A stretch of DNA of 15,796 nt, taken from NCBI RefSeq assembly GCF_000966975.1, contig NZ_JZWV01000376.1, positions 1 through 15,796 of the forward strand, given 5' to 3'. This document shows positions 6,900 to 15,625 of the stretch, one piece after another (positions within the stretch are counted from its first letter, which is position 1; every line of letters begins with the position of its first letter). The position numbers and the translations under genes were made by a program. The notes beneath the pieces are model-generated. The model was not told the DNA's origin. It saw only the letters and a program-made list of their open reading frames with translations, and made no database searches. The stretch is from Streptomyces katrae (GTDB taxonomy: Bacteria > Actinomycetota > Actinomycetes > Streptomycetales > Streptomycetaceae).

Positions 6900-7676
6900 T
6901 CAGACGGGCGGCAGCAGGTCGCTCTCGCTGATGGTGTACGTCAGCGGCGGGTAGACGAAGTCCGTTTCCTGGTTCTCGCGACGCCGGAGCCGGTAGAACT
7001 CGCGGCTCTGGTCCTCGTCCGCCGGGACGAGGCGTTCGCCTCCCGGGAGGTGGGCCTGTCCGTCGCGGAAGCGGAGGAGGGTCTTCGAGGTTCGGAAGGT
7101 CACGCCCAGCCATTCGTCGTCCTCCGCCGGGGCGGGTCCGTCCAGCACGATCTTGTGCCGGAGCCGCCGGTTCGACTCGACGGAGAAGACGACGACGCTG
7201 TTGTGGGCGAGGGGGATCTCGAACCCCTCCCCGCCCCCGGGCGACGCCTTCGCTTCGAAGACGAGCTTCCTCGACGGGCCCTCCCCGCCACGTCGATAGC
7301 AGGAGAAGACGGCGATGGACGACCCGTCCGCCAGATCGAGGGCCTGGTCGGAATGGCTGCCCATGGTCCTGTAGGCGTTCGTGTAGCTCTCGACGAGGGC
7401 GTTGTTGAAGCCGGCCGGCAGGCCCGCCCGCTCCTGCACCTGCCGCGCCAGCCGTTCGTGCACCGCCCGGAAGCGCTGCGCCGGGCTGCCGTAGCGGGTG
7501 GTGGTGCGTACGAGGGGGACGCCACCCGCCCCGTCCGTCCTCGTCAGCACGGCACCCCGCCGGCCCTTTCCCACGGCCTCCCAGCTCGTCGCCGCGGAGA
7601 GCTCCGCGAAGGGATTGCCCTCGGTCTGCACCGTGTACGAGGAGATCGCCTCCGCGAGCCTAGATGCGGGGGGCAA
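6900..7676 (-). CDS. AlkB-like 2-oxoglutarate/Fe(II) dioxygenase, short paralogue
   Basis: Predicted non-haem iron, 2-oxoglutarate-dependent oxygenase of the AlkB type, 258 residues. The core aligns with AlkB by motif: VESYTNAYRTMGSHSD supplies Tyr98, His108 and Asp110 (AlkB Tyr122, His131, Asp133); NSVVVFSVESNRRLRHKI supplies His174 (AlkB His187); GVTFR supplies Arg195 (AlkB Arg210 in LTFR). The position of AlkB Arg204 is Trp189 here. A C-terminal extension (about 225-256, with RENQETDFVYPP) is shared with the upstream paralogue. The TTG at 7676 is chosen because GGGAG lies six to seven bases upstream; it overlaps the paralogue's end by 17 bases, so translation is probably coupled. A GTG at 7631 is a weaker alternative. 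Related enzymes demethylate nucleic acids or oxidise proteins or small molecules; the substrate here is unknown. Confidence 0.82.
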   Translation of the reverse strand: MPPASRLAEAISSYTVQTEGNPFAELSAATSWEAVGKGRRGAVLTRTDGAGGVPLVRTTTRYGSPAQRFRAVHERLARQVQERAGLPAGFNNALVESYTNAYRTMGSHSDQALDLADGSSIAVFSCYRRGGEGPSRKLVFEAKASPGGGEGFEIPLAHNSVVVFSVESNRRLRHKIVLDGPAPAEDDEWLGVTFRTSKTLLRFRDGQAHLPGGERLVPADEDQSREFYRLRRRENQETDFVYPPLTYTISESDLLPPV

Positions 7677-8853
7677 CGTAGTCTCCCGTGTTCATGCTGA
7701 AGAGGAACTGCCCGCCGTAGTCGATGAACGACGAGGTCCGGTTCTCCTCGGCGTAGAGCCTGCGCAGGTGGTCCATCCCCTCCGGGGTGGGCCGTCCCAG
7801 CCGCACCAGCTCCCCGGCCCGCTTGAGGAAGGTCTGGCCGTCCTTGTGGACCGCCTCGGTGTTCGAGCAGCGCACCACGTATCCCAGGCGGGTCGGGAGC
7901 GAATCGGCGTCCAACGCCCCGGGCCGGATCTCGTGCGTGTACAGGCGGTTGGTGGACAGCGGCATGAAGAACACGGAGCCGGGGTGGAGGGTCACGCTGA
8001 ACCGCGGGGGCAGTGCGGCCCCGGTCGCCGTGTCCTTGAGGCGGAAGCGGAGGCTGGTCAGCCCGCTGACATTCGGCGGCTGGAGCTTCTCGATGCCGTC
8101 GTAGAAGGTGCAGAAGGCCATGATGCCGTTGACCGGCATGTCCTTCGTCTTGTCGGCATGGGCCGAGATCCTGGCCTTGGACTGCTTGCGCTCGGCCGTG
8201 GCCCGGCTGTTGTGGTAGATCTGCGCGAGGACGTGGTTCAGCGGCGCCGGATTCCGGAAGACGGCGGCGGCCTCGCGGTTCAGCGCGTCCACGATCGCCT
8301 TGTCCGTCGGGCCGAAGCCCTCGGTCGGGCCCGAGAGGTTCGTGGAACACCGCAGCAGCCGGAAATGCAGCTCGTCGCCGTCCCGGGTGACGGGCGTGAG
8401 GTAGATCCCGCTGCGGTGGGCCGTGCCCGGCTTGGTGGACTCCGTCAGCGACTGGAACTCGTGCTCGGCGCGGATCCGCCCGAAGTGGCCGGCGTCGGGG
8501 TGGAAGAACCGGCGGTAGTACACCCCGGCGCCGTGCACCCGCAGCGGAACCCGGCCGACGCCGACGACGGTCCACGGCTCCCCGCCGCCGCCCCCGCGGT
8601 ACCCGTGCGACAGCTCCCGGACGACGAACACCCGGTCCGCCGCGTCCAGTTGCCGGCCACCGATCCCGGACAGGTCACCGCACAGGTAGACGGTCCTCCC
8701 CGCCAGGTCGACCGCGCCGGAAGCGAGCTCCTCCGGCGTGATCACGGCCCCGAAGAATTCCCTGACCGAGTCATCGCCCCGCAGCGCCCAGGGCGCGACC
8801 AGAACGTTCCCCGCATCCTCGATGCGGGCTTCCGCCCGCTCTTCCGCGTACAT
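7660..8853 (-). CDS. AlkB-like 2-oxoglutarate/Fe(II) dioxygenase with N-terminal extension
   Basis: Predicted iron/2-oxoglutarate oxygenase, 397 residues. The AlkB-type core occupies about 150-340: LAQIYHN (Tyr213), ISAHADKTKD (His232, Asp234), LHPGSVFFMPLSTNRLYTHEI (His307) and TRLGYVVR (Arg322 and Arg328 with the AlkB R-x5-R spacing). All ligands expected for iron and 2-oxoglutarate are present. The first 135 residues have no counterpart in the paralogue and no domain I recognise; they contain a GGGGG stretch at 87-91. A C-terminal extension (YAEENRTSSFIDYGG) matches that of the paralogue. The ATG at 8853 has GGGGGA six bases upstream. It is first in a two-gene unit; ychF upstream ends in a strong terminator, so it must use its own promoter. 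Function could be nucleic-acid repair or modification, or another oxidation; family placement is good, substrate unknown. Confidence 0.83.
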   Translation of the reverse strand: MYAEERAEARIEDAGNVLVAPWALRGDDSVREFFGAVITPEELASGAVDLAGRTVYLCGDLSGIGGRQLDAADRVFVVRELSHGYRGGGGGEPWTVVGVGRVPLRVHGAGVYYRRFFHPDAGHFGRIRAEHEFQSLTESTKPGTAHRSGIYLTPVTRDGDELHFRLLRCSTNLSGPTEGFGPTDKAIVDALNREAAAVFRNPAPLNHVLAQIYHNSRATAERKQSKARISAHADKTKDMPVNGIMAFCTFYDGIEKLQPPNVSGLTSLRFRLKDTATGAALPPRFSVTLHPGSVFFMPLSTNRLYTHEIRPGALDADSLPTRLGYVVRCSNTEAVHKDGQTFLKRAGELVRLGRPTPEGMDHLRRLYAEENRTSSFIDYGGQFLFSMNTGDYVAPRI

Positions 8854-8900
8854 CAAAAGTCCCCCACTCCGACACGGACTGCTGTGTGCGACCACGACTC

Positions 8901-8926
8901 GGCGGGCCCGACGTACCAGGCCCGCC
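8901..8926. repeat. Inverted repeat upstream of the dioxygenase pair
   Basis: A perfect 8-bp inverted repeat, GGCGGGCC / GGCCCGCC, with a 10-base loop lies about 50-75 bases before the dioxygenase start, in the only stretch that can hold its promoter. It directly abuts a second, perfect 10-bp palindrome TCCGTACGGA at 8927-8936. Either may be an operator or an RNA hairpin. GC-rich inverted repeats also arise by chance in such DNA. Confidence 0.35.
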
Positions 8927-8940
8927 TCCGTACGGACGGA

Positions 8941-8982
8941 AAAGGCCGCCCAACCCGCTCCGGCGCAGGTCGGACGGCCTTT
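8941..8982 (-). terminator. Intrinsic terminator of ychF
   Basis: Reading the minus strand, a 15-bp stem (outer AAAGGCCG with CGGCCTTT, continued inward with two G-T wobbles) closes on a 12-base loop and is followed by TTTTCC. It begins 11 bases after the ychF stop codon. This is the best intrinsic terminator in the window and separates ychF from the dioxygenase genes. Confidence 0.82.
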
Positions 8983-8993
8983 CGCCGGACGGA

Positions 8994-10082
<1,089 letters not shown>

Positions 10083-10168
10083 GTTGGCGACTTCCCGTAG
10101 CTGTTTGGGGGCGGCGGCCCGGAGTGGGCCGTCGGACAGTTTACTTTCCTGCGAGCGCGCGATACAGG

Positions 10169-10654
10169 ATGCGTTCGGTACGTCACCCGCAGGTGCCCGC
10201 CGGGGCCGTGCGGCGCCCCCGGCCCCGCGGGCAGGCCGGCCGGCGGATGCCGCGGCCGCGGCTGACCGGGCTCGGCGGCGGGCTCTTCGCCTGCGCGGCG
10301 ATGCTGCTCGTCGCCGGGATCTGCTGGCTGCTGTTCGATTCCTCGCTGTTCGCGTACGGGCTGCTGTTCCTGCCCGTGGCGGCCGCCACCGCCCTGTGGG
10401 TGCGCCCGGCCGACCTGATCACCGCGCCGGTGTGCGTGCCGATCGCCTTCGCCGCCGGGGTGTGGCCCGTGTCGGGCGGCTCCGGCGGGCTGGGCGGGGA
10501 GCTGATGGGGGTGGTGTCGGCGCTGTCCCTGCACGCCGGGTGGCTGTACGCGGGAACGCTGGTCGCGGGGCTGATCTCGCTGGTGCGGCGGGCCGCGCTG
10601 AGCGGGCGGCGGAGGGCTGCCAGGAGGGCCGGCAGCAGTTCCGCCGCCTACTGA
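10169..10654 (+). CDS. DUF6542-like four-helix membrane protein
   Basis: Small integral membrane protein, 161 residues from the ATG at 10169. A basic, proline-rich N terminus ([17 protein letters not shown]) precedes four hydrophobic helices, roughly [58 protein letters not shown] and [14 protein letters not shown], and a basic tail. The motif [10 protein letters not shown] and the overall design match what I remember of the DUF6542 proteins common in Streptomyces; no function is known. A GTG at 10124 would extend it by 15 residues without a ribosome-binding site, and an ATG at 10247 is another option; the start is uncertain because only AGG directly precedes the chosen ATG. The stop codon overlaps the first unit of a 14-base tandem repeat. 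It is convergent with ppgK. Confidence 0.82.
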   Translation: MRSVRHPQVPAGAVRRPRPRGQAGRRMPRPRLTGLGGGLFACAAMLLVAGICWLLFDSSLFAYGLLFLPVAAATALWVRPADLITAPVCVPIAFAAGVWPVSGGSGGLGGELMGVVSALSLHAGWLYAGTLVAGLISLVRRAALSGRRRAARRAGSSSAAY

Positions 10655-10709
10655 CCCGGGCCTGCTCACCTGGGCCTGCCGACCCGGGCCTGCCGACCCG
10701 GACCGCGGT
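10654..10709. repeat. 14-base tandem repeat between convergent genes
   Basis: Three adjacent 14-base units start at 10654, 10668 and 10682 (consensus ACCYGGGCCTGCYS), and a decayed fourth starts at 10696. The first unit begins on the last base of the upstream stop codon and the array fills the whole gap to the ppgK stop. Two of the three full units contain CCCGGG. A small hairpin, CGCGG-TTCA-CCGCG, at 10704-10717 straddles the ppgK stop. Confidence 0.75.
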
Positions 10710-11459
10710 TCACCGCGTCAGGCCGTCGCGGGCCGCCATGGCCGCGCCGACGATGCCGGCGTTGTTCTGGAGCTTCGCCGGGACGACCTCCGCGCGGACG
10801 TTCTGGAGGAGGGGGAGGAACTTCTCCGGTTTGCGGCTGACGCCGCCGCCGAGGATGAAGAGGTCCGGGGAGAAGAGCATCTCGACGTGCGCCAGGTACT
10901 TGTCCAGCCGGCGCGCCCAGCGCTCCCAGCTGAGGTCGCCGTCCTCCTTGGCCTTGAAGGAGGCCCGGGTCTCCGCGTCGTGGCCCTTGAGCTCCAGGTG
11001 GCCCAGTTCGGTGTTGGGCACGAGCCGGCCGTCGCGGAAGAGGGCGCTGCCGATGCCGGTGCCGAGGGTGAGCAGGAGGACCGTGCCGGGTACCCCGCGT
11101 CCCGCCCCGTACGTCATCTCGGCGACTCCGGCCGCGTCGGCGTCGTTGAGGAGGGTGACCGGGCGGTCCCCGAGGTTCGCGGAGAGCAGGGCCGCCGCGT
11201 CGAGGCCGATCCAGGCCTTGTCGACGTTGGCGGCCGTCCGGGTCACGCCGTGGGTGACCACACCGGGGAAGGTGACGCCGATCGGCCCCTCCCAGGAGAA
11301 GTGGCGGACGACCTCGGCAACGCCTCCGGCCACCCCCTCGGGGGTGGCCGGATGTGGTGTCAGTACCTTGTGGCGCTCCTGCGCCGGTTCGCCGCGGTCC
11401 AGGTCCACGGGAGCGCCCTTGATCCCCGTACCGCCGATGTCCACACCGAAGATCTGCAT
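10710..11459 (-). CDS. ppgK: Polyphosphate glucokinase (ROK family)
   Basis: Cytosolic kinase phosphorylating glucose to glucose-6-phosphate with polyphosphate or ATP, feeding glycolysis and using the cell's polyphosphate store. It has 249 residues, close to the actinobacterial PPGK length. The phosphate-binding motif DIGGTGIKG is at 7-15, the catalytic aspartate is Asp106 in LLNDADAAG, the second phosphate motif is [10 protein letters not shown] (132-141), and [19 protein letters not shown] (149-167) is typical of PPGK. The ROK zinc motif CxCGxxGC is absent, as usual in this branch. The ATG at 11459 has no strong ribosome-binding site. It starts 32 bases after the ispH stop on the same strand, so the two may be cotranscribed. 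The ppgK-ispH order matches my memory of the S. coelicolor chromosome. Confidence 0.96.
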   Translation of the reverse strand: MQIFGVDIGGTGIKGAPVDLDRGEPAQERHKVLTPHPATPEGVAGGVAEVVRHFSWEGPIGVTFPGVVTHGVTRTAANVDKAWIGLDAAALLSANLGDRPVTLLNDADAAGVAEMTYGAGRGVPGTVLLLTLGTGIGSALFRDGRLVPNTELGHLELKGHDAETRASFKAKEDGDLSWERWARRLDKYLAHVEMLFSPDLFILGGGVSRKPEKFLPLLQNVRAEVVPAKLQNNAGIVGAAMAARDGLTR

Positions 11460-11491
11460 GGACTCACGGTACGGAGGGGCCGCCGCGCGGG

Positions 11492-12490
11492 CTACTCTTC
11501 GGCGCCGCCGGCCACCAGTTCGGCGGCCTCGGTGCGCAGGTCGCGGCGCAGCTCCTTCGGCAGCGAGAAGACGATGGACTCCTCGGCCGTCTTGACGATC
11601 TCCACGTCGGCGAAGCCGCGCTGCGCCAGCCACTCCAGGACTTCCTCGACCAGGACCTCCGGCACGGAGGCGCCCGAGGTCAGGCCGACGGTGGTGACCC
11701 CCTCCAGCCAGGCCTCGTCGATCTCGGAGGCGAAGTCGACCAGGTGCGCGGCGCGGGCGCCGGCGTCCAGGGCGACCTCGACGAGGCGGATGGAGTTGGA
11801 GGAGTTCTTCGAGCCGACGACGACGACCAGGTCGGCTTCGGCGCCCATCGCCTTGACGGCGGCCTGGCGGTTGGAGGTGGCGTAGCAGATGTCGTCGCTG
11901 GGCGGGGAGACGAGCAGCGGGAACTTCTGCTTCAGCGCGTCGACCGTCTCCATCGTCTCGTCGACGGAGAGGGTGGTCTGGGAGAGCCAGACGACCTTGG
12001 ACTCGTCGCGGACCTCGACCTTGGCCACGTCGTCGGGGCCGTCGACGATGGTGATGTGGTCGGGGGCCTCGCCGGAGGTGCCGATGACCTCCTCGTGTCC
12101 CTCGTGGCCGATGAGGAGGATGTCGAAGTCCTCATTGGCGTAGCGGATCGCTTCCTTGTGGACCTTGGTGACCAGCGGGCAGGTCGCGTCGATGGTCGCG
12201 AGCCGGCCGCGCGCCGCCTCCTCGTGCACGACGGGGGCCACGCCGTGGGCGGAGAACATCACGATGTTGCCCGGCGGGACCTCCTCCGTCTTCTCGACGA
12301 AGATGGCGCCCTTCTTCTGCAGCGTCTGGACGACGTACTTGTTGTGCACGATCTCGTGCCGGACGTAGACCGGGGCGCCGTACTGCTCGAGGGCCTTCTC
12401 GACGGCGATCACGGCGCGGTCCACGCCCGCGCAGTAACCGCGCGGGGCGGCGAGCAGGACGCGGCGGGAAGCGGGTGCGGGGGCAGTCAT
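11492..12490 (-). CDS. ispH: 4-hydroxy-3-methylbut-2-enyl diphosphate reductase
   Basis: Last enzyme of the MEP pathway: a [4Fe-4S] protein that reduces HMBPP to IPP and DMAPP, the isoprenoid precursors. It has 332 residues. All three cluster cysteines are present: Cys20 ([11 protein letters not shown]), Cys104 ([11 protein letters not shown]) and Cys202 ([12 protein letters not shown]). Substrate-binding residues are also seen: His49 (EIVHNKYVV), His82 (SAHGVAP), His132 and Glu134 ([11 protein letters not shown]), and the SKNSSNS loop (228-233). The ATG at 12490 ([10 protein letters not shown]) agrees with the family's usual N terminus; an in-frame ATG at 12499 adds three residues and cannot be excluded. 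It is divergent from the permease and probably cotranscribed with ppgK. Identification is secure. Confidence 0.98.
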   Translation of the reverse strand: MTAPAPASRRVLLAAPRGYCAGVDRAVIAVEKALEQYGAPVYVRHEIVHNKYVVQTLQKKGAIFVEKTEEVPPGNIVMFSAHGVAPVVHEEAARGRLATIDATCPLVTKVHKEAIRYANEDFDILLIGHEGHEEVIGTSGEAPDHITIVDGPDDVAKVEVRDESKVVWLSQTTLSVDETMETVDALKQKFPLLVSPPSDDICYATSNRQAAVKAMGAEADLVVVVGSKNSSNSIRLVEVALDAGARAAHLVDFASEIDEAWLEGVTTVGLTSGASVPEVLVEEVLEWLAQRGFADVEIVKTAEESIVFSLPKELRRDLRTEAAELVAGGAEE

Positions 12491-12519
12491 ACGCTCCATC
12501 GTACGGGGGGCTCCAGGAG

Positions 12520-12540
12520 GCCGGACGTCCCCCGTCCGGC
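12520..12540. promoter_or_regulatory. Inverted repeat in the ispH-permease divergent promoter region
   Basis: GCCGGAC / GTCCGGC, a perfect 7-bp inverted repeat with a 7-base C-rich spacer, lies in the 95-bp gap between the divergent ispH and permease starts. No convincing -35/-10 pair was found nearby. It may be an operator for either gene; chance is a real alternative at this GC content. Confidence 0.35.
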
Positions 12541-12585
12541 AGAGACTGGGTCGAACGTCCGTCCTCACAGCCCCTCGGAGGAGCG

Positions 12586-13971
12586 ATGGCAGCCACGGTG
12601 GATCCTGGTACGGCCGCACCCGCGGCGCTGCGGCGGAGCCTGGGGTTCCGGGACCTGGTGGTGTACGGGCTGCTCTTCATCGCGCCGATGGCCCCGGTCG
12701 GGGTGTTCGGCACGCTGGACGCGAAGTCGCACGGGGCGGTGGCCCTGGTCTACGTGGTCGCGACCGTGGCGATGGGGTGCACGGCGTTCTCGTACGCGCA
12801 GATGGTGCGGGTGGCCCCGCAGGCGGGGTCGGTGTTCACCTATGCCCGCAAGGGGCTGGGCGAGGGGCCGGGGATGATCGCGGGGTGGATGGCGGCGCTG
12901 GACTACCTGCTGATCCCGGCGGTGGCGTACCTGTTCTCGGGGATCGCGATGAACGCGCTGGTGCCGCAGGTGTCGCGGTGGGTGTGGACGGCGCTGGCGG
13001 TGGTGGTGACGACGCTGCTGAACCTGTGGGGGGTGCGGGCGGCGGCGCGGGTGGGGTTCGCGGTGCTGGCGGTGGAGGTCGTGGTGCTGCTGGTGTTCCT
13101 GGTGTCGGCGGTGGCGGTGCTGGTGCGGGACGGGGCGCGGCGGGGGTGGCTGTCGCCGCTGACGGGTGACGGGTCGCTGGGGTTCTCGTGGGCGGCGGTG
13201 GTGGGGGCGGTGTCGGTGGCGGTGCTGTCGTACCTGGGCTTCGACGCGATCGCCTCGTTCGCGGAGGAGGTGACGGGGGGCAGTGCGCGGGTGGCGCGGG
13301 CGTTGCTGTTCTGCCTGGGGCTGACGGGGGTGCTGTTCGTGGCGCAGACGTACCTGGCGGCGCTGCTGGCCCCGTTCTCGGCGGCGGAGCTGGCGGCGGA
13401 CCCGGGGCGGCAGGGGCCGGCGTTCTACACGGCGGTCGAGGCGTCGGTGGGGGGCTGGCTGCACGACCTGGTGGCGGTGAGCAAGGCGGTGGGGGCGGCG
13501 TTCGCGGCGCTGGCCGGGCAGGCGGCGGCGGGGCGGCTGCTGTTCGCGATGGCCCGGGAGCGGCGGCTGCCGGGGGTGCTGGCACGGACCTCGGGGGGTA
13601 CGCCGAGGGCGGCGCTGCTGGTGGCGGCGGTGGTGACGCTGGTGGCGGCGGTGTGGGCGGCACGGCGCGACGACGGGCTGGACCACCTGGTGTCGGTGGT
13701 GGACGTGGGGGCGCTGGTGGCGTTCACCCTGTTGCACGCGTCGGTGGTGGGCTGGTTCGTGGTGCGGCGCGCGGAGGGTCCGCCGCGTTGGGTGCGGCAT
13801 CTGGTGGTGCCGGTGCTGGGGGCGGCGGTGACGGTGGCGGTGATCGTCGAGGCTTCCCCGACGGCGCAGGTGGTGGGGGCGGTGTGGCTGGCGGTGGGGC
13901 TGGGGGTGCTGTTCTTCCAGCGGGGCCGGACGGGGGCCGGTGCGGGCGCCGACACCCTGCCCGGGGCCTGA
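12586..13971 (+). CDS. APC-family amino-acid permease
   Basis: Integral membrane transporter of the amino acid-polyamine-organocation superfamily, 461 residues, probably a proton-coupled importer of an amino acid or amine. The first helix carries the family signature ([22 protein letters not shown], with the broken-helix glycine and proline region). About twelve hydrophobic segments follow, with [18 protein letters not shown] (TM6 and the following conserved Glu-Glu) in the usual place. The ATG at 12586 has a strong GGAGG four bases upstream, so the open frame upstream of it is not coding. Third codon positions are overwhelmingly G. The gene is divergent from ispH and 33 bases before xseA, but read-through to xseA is only a possibility. 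The substrate is not predictable. Confidence 0.94.
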   Translation: MAATVDPGTAAPAALRRSLGFRDLVVYGLLFIAPMAPVGVFGTLDAKSHGAVALVYVVATVAMGCTAFSYAQMVRVAPQAGSVFTYARKGLGEGPGMIAGWMAALDYLLIPAVAYLFSGIAMNALVPQVSRWVWTALAVVVTTLLNLWGVRAAARVGFAVLAVEVVVLLVFLVSAVAVLVRDGARRGWLSPLTGDGSLGFSWAAVVGAVSVAVLSYLGFDAIASFAEEVTGGSARVARALLFCLGLTGVLFVAQTYLAALLAPFSAAELAADPGRQGPAFYTAVEASVGGWLHDLVAVSKAVGAAFAALAGQAAAGRLLFAMARERRLPGVLARTSGGTPRAALLVAAVVTLVAAVWAARRDDGLDHLVSVVDVGALVAFTLLHASVVGWFVVRRAEGPPRWVRHLVVPVLGAAVTVAVIVEASPTAQVVGAVWLAVGLGVLFFQRGRTGAGAGADTLPGA

Positions 13972-14004
13972 GCCCCTGTCAGCGGCGCCGGATAGCCTGC
14001 CTGC

Positions 14005-15264
14005 ATGGGTCTGAATACGTCGGCGGAGGCGCCGCTGCCCGTCGGTCAGGTGTCCCGGCTCATCGGGGGCTGGATCGACCGGCTGGGCCAGGTGTGGGTG
14101 GAGGGGCAGATCACTCAGCTGTCCCGGCGGCCGGGGGCGGGGGTGGTGTTCCTGACGCTGCGCGATCCCTCGCACGACATCTCCGTCAGCGTGACCTGCT
14201 TCCGCCAGGTCTTCGACGAGGTCGCGGACGTGGTGTCGGAGGGCGCGCGGGTCGTCGTCCTGGCGAAGCCGGAGTGGTACGCGCCGCGCGGGCAGCTGTC
14301 GCTGCGGGTGACGGAGATACGGCCGGTCGGGATCGGGGAGCTGCTGGCGCGGCTGGAGCGGCTCAAGCGGTCACTGGCGTCGGAGGGGCTGTTCGCGCTG
14401 GAGCGCAAGAAGCCGCTGCCGTTCCTGCCGCAGCTGGTCGGGCTGGTGGTGGGGCGGGCCTCGGCGGCCGAGCGGGACGTGCTGGAGAACGCCCGTCGGC
14501 GCTGGCCGGCGGTGCGCTTCGAGGTGCGCAACGTGGCCGTGCAGGGGGTGCACGCGGTGCCGCAGGTGGTGCGGGCGGTCAAGGAGCTGGACGCCCTGGA
14601 CGAGGTCGACGTGATCATCGTGGCGCGCGGCGGCGGCAGTGTGGAGGACCTGCTGCCGTTCTCGGACGAGGAGGTCGTGCGGACGGTGGCGGCGGCCCGT
14701 ACGCCGGTGGTGTCGGCGATCGGGCACGAGCCGGACTCCCCGCTGCTGGACCTGGTGGCGGACCTGCGGGCGTCCACGCCGACGGACGCGGCGAAGAAGG
14801 TGGTCCCGGACGTGGGCGAGGAGCTGGAACGGGTGCGTCAGCTGCAGGGCCGGGGGCTGCGGGCGGTGCGCGGGCTGCTGGAGCGGGAGGAGCGCGGGCT
14901 GGCGCATGCGCTCGCGCGGCCGGTGTTCGTGCATCCGCAGCGGATGGTGGAGACGCGGGAGGACGAGCTGGAGGCCCTGCTGGCCCGCAGCCGGCGCACG
15001 CTGGGGCATCTGCTGGACCGGGCGGAGTCGGAGCTGGAGCACACCCGGGCCCGGGTGGTGGCGCTGTCGCCGGCGGCCACGCTGGAGCGCGGGTACGCGG
15101 TGCTGCAGCGGGCCGACGGGCACGTGGTGCGGACGTCCGGGGAGGTCGCGCCGGGCGAGGAGCTGCGGGCGCGGGTGGCCGAGGGGGAGTTCGCGGTGAC
15201 GGTGCTGGAGGCCCGCTCGGAAACCGGTACAGACGGACACGTTCCGGCAACAAAGTCGCTGTAA
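14005..15264 (+). CDS. xseA: Exodeoxyribonuclease VII large subunit
   Basis: Catalytic subunit of exonuclease VII, which with several XseB small subunits degrades single-stranded DNA from both ends in repair and recombination. It has 419 residues. An N-terminal OB-fold (about 10-110, with [25 protein letters not shown]) is followed by the catalytic domain holding [39 protein letters not shown] and [29 protein letters not shown] long helical region (about 270-360, [11 protein letters not shown]... and [20 protein letters not shown]) is where the small subunits bind in the family. The ATG at 14005 has only a weak ribosome-binding site. It is followed 25 bases later by xseB, forming the standard operon. 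Confidence 0.98.
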   Translation: MGLNTSAEAPLPVGQVSRLIGGWIDRLGQVWVEGQITQLSRRPGAGVVFLTLRDPSHDISVSVTCFRQVFDEVADVVSEGARVVVLAKPEWYAPRGQLSLRVTEIRPVGIGELLARLERLKRSLASEGLFALERKKPLPFLPQLVGLVVGRASAAERDVLENARRRWPAVRFEVRNVAVQGVHAVPQVVRAVKELDALDEVDVIIVARGGGSVEDLLPFSDEEVVRTVAAARTPVVSAIGHEPDSPLLDLVADLRASTPTDAAKKVVPDVGEELERVRQLQGRGLRAVRGLLEREERGLAHALARPVFVHPQRMVETREDELEALLARSRRTLGHLLDRAESELEHTRARVVALSPAATLERGYAVLQRADGHVVRTSGEVAPGEELRARVAEGEFAVTVLEARSETGTDGHVPATKSL

Positions 15265-15289
15265 CACACATCTACGATGGGACACGGGA

Positions 15290-15529
15290 ATGTCTGAGAC
15301 CGATACCGCGCTGGGCTATGAGCAGGCCCGCGACGAGCTCGTCGAGGTCGTCCGCAAGCTGGAGGCCGGCGGCACCTCGCTGGAGGAGTCGCTCGCGCTC
15401 TGGGAGCGCGGCGAGGAGCTGGCGAAGGTCTGCCGGCACTGGCTGGAGGGCGCGCGCGCCCGGCTGGACTCGGCGCTGGCGGCCCGGGAGGCGGCGGAAG
15501 CGGCCGACGGGGAGGGCCGCGGGGAGTGA
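15290..15529 (+). CDS. xseB: Exodeoxyribonuclease VII small subunit
   Basis: Small helical partner of XseA, 79 residues, the normal size. The family core is complete: [51 protein letters not shown], a two-helix hairpin that packs on the large subunit's helical arm. The acidic tail ([13 protein letters not shown]) is variable in the family. The ATG at 15290 has GGGA close upstream, and the 25-base spacing from xseA implies one transcript. Confidence 0.97.
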   Translation: MSETDTALGYEQARDELVEVVRKLEAGGTSLEESLALWERGEELAKVCRHWLEGARARLDSALAAREAAEAADGEGRGE

Positions 15530-15548
15530 CCCGGGTTGCCCGCACAGG

Positions 15549-15574
15549 AAAGTAGTTGAAATTTCATCTACTTT
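15549..15574. promoter_or_regulatory. 26-bp palindromic operator over a promoter
   Basis: A nearly perfect dyad centred between 15561 and 15562, with outer half-sites AAGTAG/CTACTT and inner TGAAA/TTTCA; 12 of 13 base pairs match. It covers the -35 element of the downstream promoter and is markedly AT-rich against its surroundings. Size and symmetry suit a dimeric repressor of the MarR, TetR or PadR kind; the regulator is not in this window, and the MarR site at 4626-4637 has a different sequence. Confidence 0.7.
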
Positions 15575-15585
15575 TGTCCTACAGT
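15556..15585 (+). promoter_or_regulatory. Promoter of the malonic semialdehyde reductase gene
   Basis: TTGAAA (15556-15561) and TACAGT (15580-15585) are 18 bases apart, a good Streptomyces housekeeping-type promoter. Transcription would begin near 15592, about 34 bases before the ATG, with the ribosome-binding AAGG (15615-15618) in the leader. Confidence 0.6.
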
Positions 15586-15625
15586 CGGGTTACCGCATCA
15601 CCTCCGTACAGAAGAAGGCTTACCG

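Noticed and set aside
6900..8853. The dioxygenase pair as part of a phage-defence or mobile island
   Set aside because: No integrase, transposase, att-like repeats, tRNA or defence partner is visible, and GC-rich codon use resembles the neighbours. It remains only a possibility.
12475..12585. N-terminal extension of the permease to an ATG at 12475
   Set aside because: It overlaps the beginning of ispH on the other strand, is hydrophilic and unlike the family; the ATG at 12586 has a strong ribosome-binding site.
15265..15289. Separate promoter for xseB (TACGAT in the xseA-xseB gap)
   Set aside because: No acceptable -35 at 16-18 bases upstream, and the 25-base gap is normal within an operon.
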